From the NCBI GenBank assembly GCA_003427395.1, contig BFEA01000211.1, positions 2,142,815 to 2,199,878 on the forward strand: 57,064 bases of DNA, read 5' to 3'. Source of the DNA: Chara braunii (lineage: Eukaryota; Streptophyta; Charophyceae; Charales; Characeae). This document shows positions 32,220 to 43,060 of this stretch, in pieces. Numbering within the stretch: position 1 is the first letter of the stretch; each line of letters starts with the position of its first letter. A program made the translations under genes and the position numbers. The notes under the pieces are model-generated. The model did no database searches. It saw nothing but the letters and a program-made list of their open reading frames with translations, and had not been told where the DNA came from.

Positions 32220-34250
32220 TAGTCAAACTCATTTTTTTATTAGTATAAATTTGAAAAATTACCTTTTATAAAAGAGACGCTACCCAATTGTTGACTAATT
32301 CAACAAGTTAGACATATTCTTCTATGCAAAGCTATAGGCTTTGTATACTTCACCTTTCCGAGTCAGTAAGAATTTGAAAAGCTATTTTTTTTTAAAGAAG
32401 ATGCCGACCAAATTTTTACTAATTTATGGCGTTAGACAATTTTTGCTTTTGAAAAATTTAAAATTTTTATACGAGTTCAAATTTAGATTAAAATAAACCT
32501 TTTGACAATACTTCCTTTGGGAAGTGTTTCCCAAATTTTTGTTAATATGAGTTAGACAAAATTTTGATATTTTAGACAACAAAAAAATTCCCACGAGAAA
32601 TGAAAGTTGAAAAAACATTCCATAAAAAAAAAAATCTTCACATTTATGAATTATCATTCAAATGTTTGTTCAATGCTAAAATTTTTAGTTTTATTTGATA
32701 AGTTTCCGTCTACATATGAGTTTTCCCTTCCAACTACATCTATTTGTTCAAGATAGAATGAAAGTCTTGACGAGTTTATGAAATGTTTTAACTAAACGTT
32801 TATTCTAGTACAACAAATATCTTATAATTTAGATTGGATTAACCTATTTATGATTGAAAATCCGTACTTAGAATGACAGTCCAGCTAAAATATTTCATGA
32901 ACTCATCCATACTTTCATTCCATCTCTAGCATGCAGTTGAAATAAGAAGGGATACCCCATTCTTGGAAGGAAAGTGCTTAAGTAAGACGAAAAATTTTAA
33001 AATTGGAATGCCATTTTTTAAAATGGAATGAAAATTTAAAAGTTAAAATGTAATTTTACTATAAAATGATTATTTAATTCTGGAAAATTTTTCTGTTGGA
33101 GTTAAAATTTTTTAAAGTTTTTCATATTTAGTAATATACAGGGTTGTCATGCCGAACGTACGGAGACCCCTAAGCTGACCCCCGAACGCTCGGGTGTTCG
33201 GGTCTCCGTACTGGGGTCGAACCTTAAGGGGTTCGGACCCCGCCAAAAAATATTTTGGTACCTAAATATGATTATTGTTTTCTGAATGTTTTTTTGTGAG
33301 TTCTTTGTGATGTAAGGTATCTTCCTCTTAAGTTTGAAGCCATTTTGTTCAGCCAAAGCAAAATAAAAAATCGGCAAAGATGGTAGTGTCAAAACTTGTT
33401 TCCCCACTTACTAATTTGTTTTTCCTCTCTTTTCACTTTTTACATTTCCTTTATTTCGGGGCATGAACAAAATTATTATTTTCATAAACTTTGTTTGTAA
33501 ATTTTCTATTATATAAGATACACATTATAAATTTTCATGACATTTGTCACAGCCAAGAAAAAATAAAAAATTGTCAAAGATGGCAGTGTCAAAAACGTGC
33601 TCGCCCACTCAATAATTTCATTATCGTTTTATTCTTTCTAATTTTCATTATTATTCTTATTTATTTTTAGTATTTAAGTTTTATTTCAAATTTGGTAAAA
33701 AAAATTGACATAACATTTAGGCAAATGTTGTTCAGTTTAGTCTTCTGCATAACATATATTGTTTTTTTTTTTTTTTTTTTTTTTTTTTGGTTCGCGTTCG
33801 GCTGAACGTCCGAACGCGTCAAGAGGGGATGCCGAATGTTCGGGCGTTCAGCCCGTCCCGAACGCCGGCAATCCTGATCATATATAAATTTTGCGAAGAT
33901 ACTTTCCTTATAGAAAGCGTTGCGAAATCTCATGAAATCAGGGAGTTTTTTTTTTTTTTGCTTTTGAAAAAGTTAGAAATTTTATCCGACTTCAAATTTG
34001 GATTAGTATAAACCTTTTGATAGTATTTTCCTAGGGGAAAAGATGCCCAAATTTTTGCTAATCCCAAAAGTTAGATAAAATTTTGATCTTTTGGAGTTAG
34101 AAAAATTTCGACATTTTCATATTTAGTTATATGTAAATTTTGCGAAGACATTTTTCCTATGGGAAGCGTTGCCGAAATCGCTTGAATTTGGGAAAGTTAT
34201 AATATCTTAGGACTTCGAAAATTTTGGCGATCTACCTATGTCTAGGAGAG
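32220..34250. repeat. Diverged ~120-bp tandem array interrupted by a hAT-like MITE
   Basis: Units recur at about 32261, 32378 and 32497, and after the inserted element at about 33886, 34010 and 34134 (spacing 117-124 bases). Shared parts are (A)AACCTTTTGA-A-TA, a C/TTTGGGAAG(T/C)GTT..C segment, CCAAATTTTTG(T/C)TAAT and GTTAGA(C/T)AAAATTTTGAT. Identity between units is modest, so the array is old. Confidence 0.6.
33139..33876. mobile_element. hAT-like MITE, copy 1 (738 bp)
   Basis: Terminal inverted repeats CAGGGTTGTCATGCCGAACG / CGGCAATCCTG; flanking octamers GTAATATA and ATCATATA agree at 6 of 8 positions, consistent with an aged 8-bp target duplication. The ends are packed with CGAACG/CGTTCGGG palindromes. 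CAGGG-type ends and 8-bp duplications suggest hAT. The interior is AT-rich and non-coding. It sits inside the tandem array. Confidence 0.75.
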
Positions 34251-35099
34251 ATACTCGTCAAAATTCTTGATATTTTCACATAAATGTTAGAGGTGAGGTA
34301 AAAATATAGGATTATCTCACACTCGTTTAAGGGTAGCTTGGACACCGACTTGTGTTGTGTTGCATGCCATTTTCATTCAGATTGATTAAAGGCTTGATTA
34401 ACTTCAGACTGATTCTACGAGGGTCAACTCTTGTTATATTTTGATAACAGGTCGGTTTGCGACACAACTTTGCTTACACTTGTACCTCAACTTGATACCT
34501 TAAAGCCTATGAGTTTTATATGATTCTTCTAAGGTTTTTAACAAAATGTCTTTTAATGATTATTATAAAGGACCGAGTACTAGCTTTCCAGCCCGGGCGT
34601 CCGGGTCCTCCTAGGTCGTCTGGAAGGGTGCTATGGGCGCCCGGTCGTGCGAACCTCTCGGTCAGGCACCCGGACGCCCTCAGCGCTAACCCCCCAAAAC
34701 GCTAAAAAAACAATACCCAAAGCCCGAAAGTCACGGCGCATACACGAAAATGGCCCACGGCGGAAGGATCAGTCAAGTATTGATGGTTTAACTATCTGCA
34801 CAGTAGGATGGAGTTTATGTCATATACGGTAAACGCCCTTCACTGTATGCTGCTGTATTGTCAACAGTTACTCATAAAACAACAATAGGATCGAAGGGAA
34901 AGGAGCATTTGAGGGTATTTTTGCATCCTCTTCCACCACCTTTACCTTGACCAGAAGCAACCAATGCACTTTTTTATCCAATAAGAAAGTCCTAACTGTT
35001 TTTAAATATCTTGCTCTTAGCAACTCTCATCATATGCTTCCAGTTTAGCTCATCATGATGTCTCTTGTGGCAACATCACTCAAAAGACTTGTCGGACAC
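34251..35099. other. No gene; GC-rich palindrome and fragment of the composite repeat
   Basis: GGGCGTCCGGGT occurs inverted at about 34596 and 34668. The stretch 34702-34765 (CCCGAAAGTC...GGCGCATACAC) matches, in reverse, 43955-43890 at the outer end of composite copy 2. Confidence 0.5.
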
Positions 35100-35651
35100 T
35101 GTCCGACTTTTTTATTTAATTGAAGGACTTTATGAGATCGACGTTTGCCGAAACTTTATTCAGACCTGATCTATGACTGAGAGATTGAAAGTTTTCAAGT
35201 TTTAGTCGGGATGCTTGTGGCATCCGAGTGTAACGATAGTAGTTGGCGGTGCTTCGCCCTTGTCGAAGCCGCAGAGGCGTGCGGGCATGAAAGTGGTGGA
35301 GCTAGACCTATTTTACCTAGAATAATATCGCGCGACTGCTAAGCCGCGCGATTTAGGGCCTAAGTAGGCTAAAAAGAGGGATGCGCCGGGTATAAGGCTG
35401 CGATGTAGGAGGAATAGGAAGAATGTTTTTATTTCCTGGGCTGCGGGGATTGACGTCGAGCCAAAGGGTTGATAGACCGATGCCGAGGTCACGCGGCCAA
35501 CCGACGGGGCACAACCTGCCAGCAAAGCCTATTAGGCTTCAGGCAGGCAGGATCTGCAGAGCCTTAGGCAGACATGACCTGCAAGGCTACAGGCAGGAGG
35601 AATGGCCTGGGCCAAACTCTTCTTATAGAAGAGCTGCTCCTATCACTTTGC

Positions 35652-35706
35652 TAGCCCAGTAGGTTACGGTGCCAAACTTTCGTTCAGCAGCTACCAGGAT
35701 CGAGCC
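35652..35706 (+). promoter_or_regulatory. tRNA-like internal pol III promoter (A and B boxes), copy 1
   Basis: TAGCCCAGTAG (35652-35662) fits the A-box consensus TRGYNNARNNG at every position, and GATCGAGCC (35698-35706) fits the B-box consensus GWTCRANNC. They are separated by 35 bases, a normal tRNA-type spacing. The surrounding stems are mostly unpaired, so it is a promoter-like head rather than a tRNA gene. Confidence 0.6.
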
Positions 35707-35868
35707 CGACCGCACGCATCCTACTGGGCCAACTCCCTTTGGAGCTGCCCACTCTGTACGCTACCCACACAGTCGAATCTTGCTTGCCCACTCTGTATGC
35801 TACCCACACGGTCGAATTTGGCCGTTCGATCGAGATCGCGCGGTCCAGATCGGCCGCATGGATCGAGA

Positions 35869-35903
35869 ATGGCCCCTGCGTAAGGATGACACGCATAAAT
35901 CGA
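35869..35903 (+). ncRNA. U6 snRNA-derived fragment (central/3' part), copy 1
   Basis: ATGGCCCCTGCGTAAGGATG and the following ACACGCATAAATCGA match plant U6 snRNA with one change over 35 bases, covering the region that pairs with U4 and the 3' stem side. The 5' part of U6 and its upstream promoter are absent, so this is a fragment within a repeat and not a working snRNA gene. Confidence 0.85.
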
Positions 35904-35913
35904 TTAAATATAT

Positions 35914-35936
35914 ATACCGGGCAGTTCTGTTTGTGA

Positions 35937-35970
<34 letters not shown>
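35914..35970 (+). repeat. 3'-end fragment of the hammerhead element with (TA)n tail
   Basis: ACCGGGCAGTTCTGTTTGTG + ACGA followed by (TA)n is the same end that closes the ribozyme palindrome at 55.7 kb. Composite copy 2 lacks it at the corresponding point, so it appears to be a separate insertion. Confidence 0.65.
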
Positions 35971-35979
<9 letters not shown>

Positions 35980-36277
35980 TTTTATTTTTTTCTTTCTTCC
36001 GGAACCGTGGGGATCGAACATGGGCCTGTGGATTAAAGGGCGTGGCTGAAAAACCACGTGATGGTAAATATTGGCGAACAACCAACGATAAGAAAAAAAA
36101 AACTAAAAATCTAAGTGCAGCGCCATGTGGCGCTTTCCGAAGTAACTGGGGTTTTTCAGCCCCTGTACACCAAAATGTTGCCCGTGAAAACAGGCAATCG
36201 TTTTTTTTTAAAGGGAAGTTTTGTAGATGTCGTTTATATTTTATTTTTAGATCTTCTTCGTAAATTTTGTCTAAGAT

Positions 36278-36311
<34 letters not shown>

Positions 36312-36379
36312 TTTTTTTTGGGGGGGGGGGTATCAATACCCGTTCATTTTGAACGAACGAGCGAGTGTGACTTGTGCCG

Positions 36380-36432
36380 AACTGTTTCGTCGGACTTCCA
36401 CCGACTCATCAGGGGGCTGAGCCCCGACAGTC
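36380..36432 (-). ncRNA. Hammerhead ribozyme, type III, complete catalytic core
   Basis: Read on the minus strand from 36432: GACUG (stem III), UC with cleavage expected after the C at 36426, GGGGC-UCA-GCCCC (closed stem I), CUGAUGA core, GUCGG-UGGAAGU-CCGAC (stem II), GAAA core, CAGUU (stem III partner; GACUG/CAGUU pair with one G-U, and the flanking G/C extends it). Every invariant core nucleotide is present and all three stems pair. Hammerheads of this open-stem-III type are known from plant retrozymes and viroid-like RNAs, in which they process multimeric transcripts. Activity is inferred, not shown. Confidence 0.9.
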
Positions 36433-36524
36433 CATCTGCGGATGAACGAACACACCGAAGTTTAACGCACCTGCCGCATTATGCGGCTGCATTCGGGGAT
36501 TGACGAAGTTGGACAAGTTGGGGT

Positions 36525-36525
<1 letters not shown>

Positions 36526-36592
<67 letters not shown>
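36526..36592. repeat. (GA)n microsatellite
   Basis: About 33 GA units at the outer end of composite copy 1; copy 2 ends in an equivalent CT/GA tract near 41440-41480. Confidence 0.95.
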
Positions 36593-36594
<2 letters not shown>

Positions 36595-39514
36595 CTATCT
36601 GGCGGCTAGCCTTAGGGCACTCCAAGGATGGGACAGACGCCTATGACAATGGGTAGCCGTTTTGTTTAGAGGTGAGTTTTGAGTTTTTTTTTCTCTTTTT
36701 TTTTTCCTGTTTTTATTTTATATTTTCTTTTTTTACCCCACCTTTTAGTACCCCTGTGAAGAGTTGCGCCCGTTCGTTTAGCAACGGGCAACAGTCTACT
36801 ACTATTAGCACCTGGATCTGGCAATTGAACTGTGCCAGATACAGACGCGTGATAGCACGTGAAGACAGAAGGGAAGAGTAGGCCCCATAGAGCTTGATTG
36901 TAGTTCGACCATGTGAAGCGACTGAGAGGGCGACTATTCATTCGAACGACGAGTTGCCCCTGTACAGGGTAACGAGGGTAGGGGTTAAGAAAGAGAAGGA
37001 AAAAAAAAAAGAAAAAAAAAAGGAAAACGACAGCGAATTTGGTCGCGGCCATGGAACGGCTGCAGCCCCTAGAAGGTTCTAGGGGGTGAAGTGACTGCAC
37101 CTGTTTGTTTAGAGGAGGCAGTGGTAAGCGGCTGAATACAACCATTTCCAGGAGCACCTGGCCTGGGAAAATGGCCAGGTACTCCTAGGGATTGATGACC
37201 TTGGTTCCCCTAAGGGAAAACGAAGACACAAAGCTTCTGGCCGTTGATTTAGATCAAGGGCCAGGAGCACTGACGAATTTTGCAAGGAAGGGGGCAAAGT
37301 AGCTGCCCACATGCCTTCAGCTAGCTATAAAAGCCAGCACTCCACCCAGCGGCCTCACACTTGTGGCAGTGCTGCTGGGCCATTCACTTGAGTGAATGTC
37401 GGCTGACTGCTACTGTGGGGCGGTGCTGTCGATGGACGTGCTACTGGTGGAGAGCTGGAGGTCTGCAGGATGAGAGGAAGTGTTGCTGGTGAAGGAAGCG
37501 GAGGTCTGCGAGGAGGTGAGGAGAGGCAGCCATGACCAAGGGCTGGAGGCTCTCTGTCCCATCCCTGTGCTAGTGCTGCGGCTGCTTCAAGATCCGGACG
37601 GTGCGGCAAACGACACCTATTTTAGTGGGGTTGTGCTGCCGGACTGTCGCCACGGCGTCAAGACCTTCCTAAGGGAAGGTGTTGTCAGATTTGCTGTGCG
37701 GCGCCACTGTTTATTTTTAATGTGAGCGTGGGGAGGTGCTGCTCGATTAGCGGCGCAGGAACGACAATGTATCCGGTGGGATCATGTTGCCGAAATTGGC
37801 GGTGGCATCGTCATTATTTTTTGGGGTTATGCTCGCGGCACATCGGTGACACTATTGTGAGGGAAAATGCTACGGGTCTTTGCGCCACAGCGGAGACAGT
37901 TTTTTGTGTGTGATCTCGCGGTGGTGTTGCGGGGCAGCCATGGTACCGGTTTTGACGGTGCAACAAGCAGTGGTCCGCCGTTATTTTTGTGGTGCCCGGT
38001 GGTTATGGTGGATCCCAACATAGTATAGAGGTTGGGTTAGTGCTGGTGCACGATCGGGTCTATGTGGCAGTAGTGCGTGGACCGGCGGCATGAAGAGAGC
38101 GCAGAGTGAGTCCTCGCGGCAGTGGCTATTGGAGTTTCGGCACTCGCGGTTTGCGCCGGAAGAACATTTTTTACTGGGGCTCACGACACATGCGGTTTTC
38201 AATCAGGGTCACCTTTATTTCTTTTGGAGGCGCGAGATGCGAGCGATTTTGAGTTCTGGATTGTCTGGTGTTGCGGGTGATGGTGTGGGACTACCTAGAA
38301 CCACTTGGGACCATCTGGGATCATTTTGGGACCATCTTGGGATTGAGTGGGGCCAACTTGGGATGCGGACACAGTGGTTTGAGGCGGTGTGGACCTGCAG
38401 TTGGGTTGGGAGTATCCTTGGTGGTTAAGGTGACGTTGGGACTATCCGAGATGTTGAGGCGACGTGGGATTGCATCATGGGAGCACCCTCCTGGAGGGTT
38501 ATCCCACTTGAGTCCTCTCAATGGGTCGACTCTTGCTCATTCAAACACTTGGAGAAGGACGCGGACCTTGATTCCGGAGAGAGGCCCTAACTTGTGGAGT
38601 TGTGAGCTGCATATTCTACGACAGTCATTTTCTTTTGATTGATATACTAGTCGGCTTTCTTGAGTGAGTCGGATCAAACTTCACTCAAGGTCAGTCAGTT
38701 GATTGACTCAGATTTCATGTCACACCTGTGTGAACCCACACTTTGCTTGACGCTGTTTGTTTTGAATGTTCAAAAGAAAAGGTAAAATAAAGTTGTGTGA
38801 GTCATGCATGTGAACGGAAAGGTCCGACGTGAGTATGAAATTGTACTTGGTTTCTTTTGAACTTGTTTTCTTTGCGTTTTGTCCACGTAGGTAGCAGGAT
38901 GCTTGCAAAGGAGATTGATTATGCCTATTTGAGATAAAGAAAAAAATTATCCTCTTTCTATCTTCCACTTGTCTGCTTGTGAAAGTGAAAACTGTTGTTT
39001 TGAAAAAGATAAATTCAGTGAGTGTCATAAAATGATTGGATTCAAATAAAGCGGAATAAGGTCAAACGGACTTAGTCTTCTCCCAAGGAATGACCCTTTC
39101 TATTCCGAATGACCTTATCTACCTGTATCTGTCCAAATGATTATCATTCTCTATCTCATTATGTTTCTTTTCGTCTAAGTTACCCTGGACTTAGGAGAAA
39201 AGAAAAATATATGAAGGTCACTTGCAGTGGACACATCTTCTACCTTTCGGAAGCATCTGGGGCGGGGGTTCGTTGCTTCAAGAGCCGACCCTGTTATCGA
39301 CCTAGAGTGGACCGTTCTACGGAGGGGTACTTGCCGATTCGGTGGAGACGGCCCAACTTCTGAGATCTGAGTCCTGTGCTCGGACGAGGAGGAGTACCCT
39401 AGACCACTTCCTAGAGTAAGAGGCATGCAACACTTCAAGCAATGCATCTGATCAAGAGTCATTAGCAAAGCAACCTATTGTTCAAAAAGATTAAGAATAT
39501 GTGAAAATTGATGT
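36593..39514. other. GC-richer block without recognised gene; TATA-like site and short tandem words
   Basis: TATAAAA at 37324-37330 is followed 20-40 bases later by C-rich sequence, a possible core promoter or LTR-type promoter. Downstream frames in either direction are short and not conserved-looking. Near 38285-38370 the word (G)GGACCATCTTGGGA recurs about five times with variation. No LTR pair, primer site or protein domain was found. Confidence 0.35.
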
Positions 39515-41360
39515 GTGCCTTTCTAATCTTAGGTCATCGATAAGTTGGAATGAATGACTTTGGCAATGCGTCTCATCAAGTCAAAACTAAGGCAGACCGA
39601 CTACCTTGTTGGCAACATCAATGTTATTTTCGATAGCCAACTCCTTGTCGGCGGTTGTTTGATTGTTTTATGGTATTCGACCTGAGGCGACCGGATTGTT
39701 TTTTTATCTTGTGATATTGAATGTATCAAATTAAGATTTTGATTTTCTCAGTTACCATTTCAGATTGAATGAGTTTCTGTCGACTACGGTCAATTTCCTT
39801 TGATGTAATTATATGTGGATGTTAATTTTCTTTTGACGTTGTGTCTAAGGAACTAGGAAAATTTTGGTTTCACGCTTGACTGCGACCGTCCTAGTCGACC
39901 AACGTCCACTTCGTACTTAGGAGATAAGCGCCCTAAGGGACGAGCGACGTTCGGGTTCACTTGGCGTTAACCAAATGTATCTATACTACAACGAACGAGC
40001 AAACGCCCTTGGCTGACCTACCTCTGCGATTGCATTTAAAAACTTTCGCACGTGGATCAGTAACTTGGTAGGGATACGCCCCTAAGGATGGTGACAACCC
40101 CTTAGGGAAGGAAAGCTTATGCCCCGCGGGAACCTATCCTGTCGTAGGGGACCGTGGGATGTACATCTGGCGCACCCGGTTAGAGCGGCGAAGGAGCGTC
40201 ACGACCTCATCCATCTTGGCAGTTCGTGAGGTTAATTTACGTCGTTCCCAAGTTGTCTCTTGGTTTTGCTATGTTTTACTCCTGCGTGACATGGTCGGGA
40301 GGGTTCCCACCTTTGCGAAAAAGGCAGGAGCCGATGTGCTCGACAACGCCAACCAAATGAAAGTTAAACCGCTTCGTTTTATTTTGGCGTGCAACACTTT
40401 TCCAACATTGAAGAAAAGTGCCTTGTAAGGAAAGGTGGGCGAAACACTCGTCCCTACCTACGATGCCACTTGTCGAGCGCATTTGCTCCCGCCATTTTTG
40501 CAAAGCGTGGGAGCCCTTCCGACCATGTCACGCAGAAGTTAAAACAAAATAAAATCAAGAGACAACTTGGGAACGACGTAGAATAATCCCACGAACCGCC
40601 GAAACGGGCGCGGTTGCGTCGTCCCTTCGTCGCTCTACCCGGATGCGCCAACTGTACATCTCGCAGTTTCCTACGAGAGGATAGGTTCCCGCGGGGCATA
40701 AACTTTCCTTCCCTAAGGGGTTGTCACCACCCTTTGGGGCGTATCCCTACCGAGCTACTGACCCACGTGTGAAAGCTTTTAAATGCAATCGCAGAGGTTG
40801 ATCAGCCGAGGGCGTTTGCTCATTCGCTGTAGTACGCTTGGTTAACGCCAAGTAGATCTGAGCGTTGTCCGTCCCTTAGGGCGCTGATCTCCTAAGTACG
40901 AAATGTACGTTTGTCGACTATGATGATCTCAACCAAGCGTGAAACCGTAAAAAAAAAATTAAAACATCCACATATATTTACATCATAAAGAATCGACCGT
41001 AGTCGACAGGGGTCAGAGAAATATATATCCAATCTGAAATGATAACTGAAAGAATCAAAATCATCAATATGTAAATCCAATAACACAAAATCAATAAAAA
41101 AAACGACTACCTCGAATCGATATCAACAAAAAACTATAGTTTGATACATTCAAGAACACAAAATTGAAACAAAATCCGACCACCCCGGGTCGAATTCCAC
41201 GAACAATCATACAACCGCCAACAAAGAGTTGGGTACCGACGATGAAATTAATTTAGTCGACAAGGTAATCGGTTGCCTTTGTTTTGACTTGATGAGACTC
41301 GTTGCCAAAGTTATTCATTTCACCCTACCGCCAACCTAAGATCAGGCACGTGTCGAGCGC
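39515..41360. mobile_element. Inverted repeat with ~0.85-kb arms (foldback element)
   Basis: The left arm (39515-40344) and right arm (40472-41345) are reverse complements along nearly their full length. Examples are GTCTCATCAAGTCAAAAC, GTACTTAGGAGAT...CGCCCTAAGGGACG, GGCGTTAACCAA, TGCGATTGCATTTAAAA, AACCCCTTAGGGAAGGAAA and CCCCGCGGGAACCTATCCT. They surround a 127-bp spacer. The spacer is shared in direct orientation with 43976-44105. No transposase is visible, so the superfamily is unknown; long arms would suit a Mutator-like or foldback element. Confidence 0.75.
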
Positions 41361-42003
41361 ATTGGCTGCCTCATTTTTTGCAAAGTGTGGGAGCCCTGCA
41401 CTCGACAGGTGGCGCCGTTGCCGGGGAGAAATATCCTCTCTCTCTCTGTCTCACTCTCTTTCTCTCTCTCTCTCTCTCTAAAGGTTCCGACACTCGCGAC
41501 CGCTGCTAACGACAAACGAGCTGTCGTGAGAGCCCCTCGAGAGAGAGGCCCAATGGCTCTGCAATAATGTTCGTTCGACCACCAGGGAACTACATGCCTG
41601 TTCGTATGAAGAGAGTCCCTCGTAACTCAAGTACAAGGTCCCAAAACCCAAACCCAAGTGTAGCTGCACTTTTGCGACAGATCCATTCGATTTTGCTCAT
41701 CTTACTCATGGAAAGTCAACCTGTTCGTTGAAACGAACGGGTACTTTAGGAAATTTACAAACAAAAAGGGACAGAAAAAAAAATAAAAAAAATAAAGAAT
41801 CTAAGAAGAATCTAAATAAAGAAAATCTAAGCAAAGCTAATAAATTAAGTTAAAAAAAAAACGATAAAAAAACGGTCGCCCGTTCAGAACGGGCACCATC
41901 AGAGCTACTGGTATCTTAACGCCCCAGTCACTTCGGACCACACCATCTGGCGCGTCATCCATGACTCAGTTTTAATTTTAGTTTATATATATATATATAT
42001 ATA

Positions 42004-42642
42004 TAGAGTTGCCAGGCCGAACGTACGGAGGCCCCTAAGCTGACCCCCGAACGTTCGGGCGTTCGGGTCCCTGTACGGGGCCCGAACTCGAAGGGGTTCG
42101 GACCCCGCAAAAAAATATTTTGGTACCTACAAATTATTATTTTTTTCTGATTTTTTTTTTTTGTGAGTTCTCTGTTATGGAAGTTACCTGTCTCTCAATT
42201 TTGAAGTCATTCTGTGGAGCCAAACAATAATGAAAAATCGGCAAAGATGGTGGTGTCAAAACTTGCTTTCCCACTTTCTAATTTGTTTTTTTTCCCTTTT
42301 CACTTTTTGTTTTCCCTTTATTTCGGGGCCTGAAAAAAAATATTATTTTTTCAAACATTATTTGTAGGTTCTATATGATGTAACATACATATGTATATAA
42401 TTTCATGGCATTTGAAAAAGCAAAAAAAAAAAGAAAAACCGCCAAAGATGGCGGTGTCGAAAACTTGCTCGCCCACGCAATAATTTCATTCTCGTTTTAT
42501 TTTTTCTTATTTTCATTAATATTATTTATTTTTCGTATTTGATTTTTATTTCAAATTTGGTAAGAAATTTGGATGTAATGTTGAGGCAAATGTTGTTTAG
42601 TTTATACTTCTGCATGACATANNNNNNNNNNNNNNNNNNNNN

Positions 42643-42674
<32 letters not shown>

Positions 42675-42743
42675 GTTCCGCGTTTGCCCGAACGTTCGGG
42701 TGTTCGGGTTCGGGTATTCGGCCCGTCCCGAACGTCGGCAACC

Positions 42744-42746
<3 letters not shown>
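42004..42746. mobile_element. hAT-like MITE, copy 2 (743 bp, includes a 21-base N gap)
   Basis: The ends (T)AGAGTTGCCAGGCCGAACG and CGTCGGCAACCCTG are those of copy 1, and the interior is colinear (AAAAATATTTTGGTACCTA, GCAAAGATGG(C/T)GGTGTC). It is inserted in a (TA)n tract, so TATATATA flanks both sides. N at 42622-42642 replaces part of the interior before a T run. Confidence 0.8.
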
Positions 42747-42781
<35 letters not shown>

Positions 42782-42883
42782 CCGCCGGTTTATACCAACG
42801 GTCCCATTACGAGTCATGTGGCTTTTCAACCACGCACTCTGTGATGCTGGCACGAGTTCAGTCCGACGAGACTCAAAATTTTA

Positions 42884-42914
<31 letters not shown>

Positions 42915-42915
<1 letters not shown>

Positions 42916-42960
42916 TTCTCGATTTATGCGTGTTATCCTTGCGCAGGGGCCATGCTGATC
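42915..42960 (-). ncRNA. U6 snRNA-derived fragment (central/3' part), copy 2
   Basis: On the minus strand GATCAGCATGGCCCCTGCGC and the following AAGGATAACACGCATAAATCGAGAAA (in two parts) match plant U6 with two changes over 46 bases, longer than copy 1. It is followed by an (ATT)n-type run instead of the U6 3' end. Confidence 0.88.
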
Positions 42961-43060
42961 CGCGCGATCACCGTGATCGAACGGTTCGATTCGACCACGC
43001 TTGCAGCATATAGAGTGGGCAACTCCAAAAGGAGTTGGCCCAGTAGGATGTGTGCGACCG

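Larger units (their letters stand above)
35100..36592 (+). mobile_element. Composite tRNA-like / U6 / hammerhead repeat, copy 1
   Basis: This region is colinear, in inverted orientation, with 43860-41440. Order along the plus strand: a segment containing AGTCGCGCGATATTATT (reverse) and CTGCCTGC sub-repeats; a tRNA-like head (35652-35706); repeated ACTCTGTA(T/C)GCTACCCACAC; a U6 snRNA segment (35869-35903); a ribozyme-family end fragment with (TA)n (35914-35970); an opposing tRNA-like block (36060-36000); a GCGCC/CTTCCGAAGTAACTGGGG block; an AACGAAC hairpin; a hammerhead on the minus strand (36432-36380); and a (GA)n run (36526-36592). No protein-coding potential. The class is undetermined (SINE- or retrozyme-like). 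Boundaries are approximate, taken from where the two copies stop matching. Confidence 0.65.

Noticed and set aside
35684-36085. 133-codon minus-strand ORF crossing the composite repeat
   Set aside because: It runs through the (TA)n tract and the U6 and tRNA-like modules, so it is a non-coding coincidence.
36380-36432. Reading the 36.4 kb ribozyme as a type I (Penelope-like) hammerhead
   Set aside because: No UH cleavage site with a matching stem follows GAAAC downstream. The type III arrangement pairs fully.
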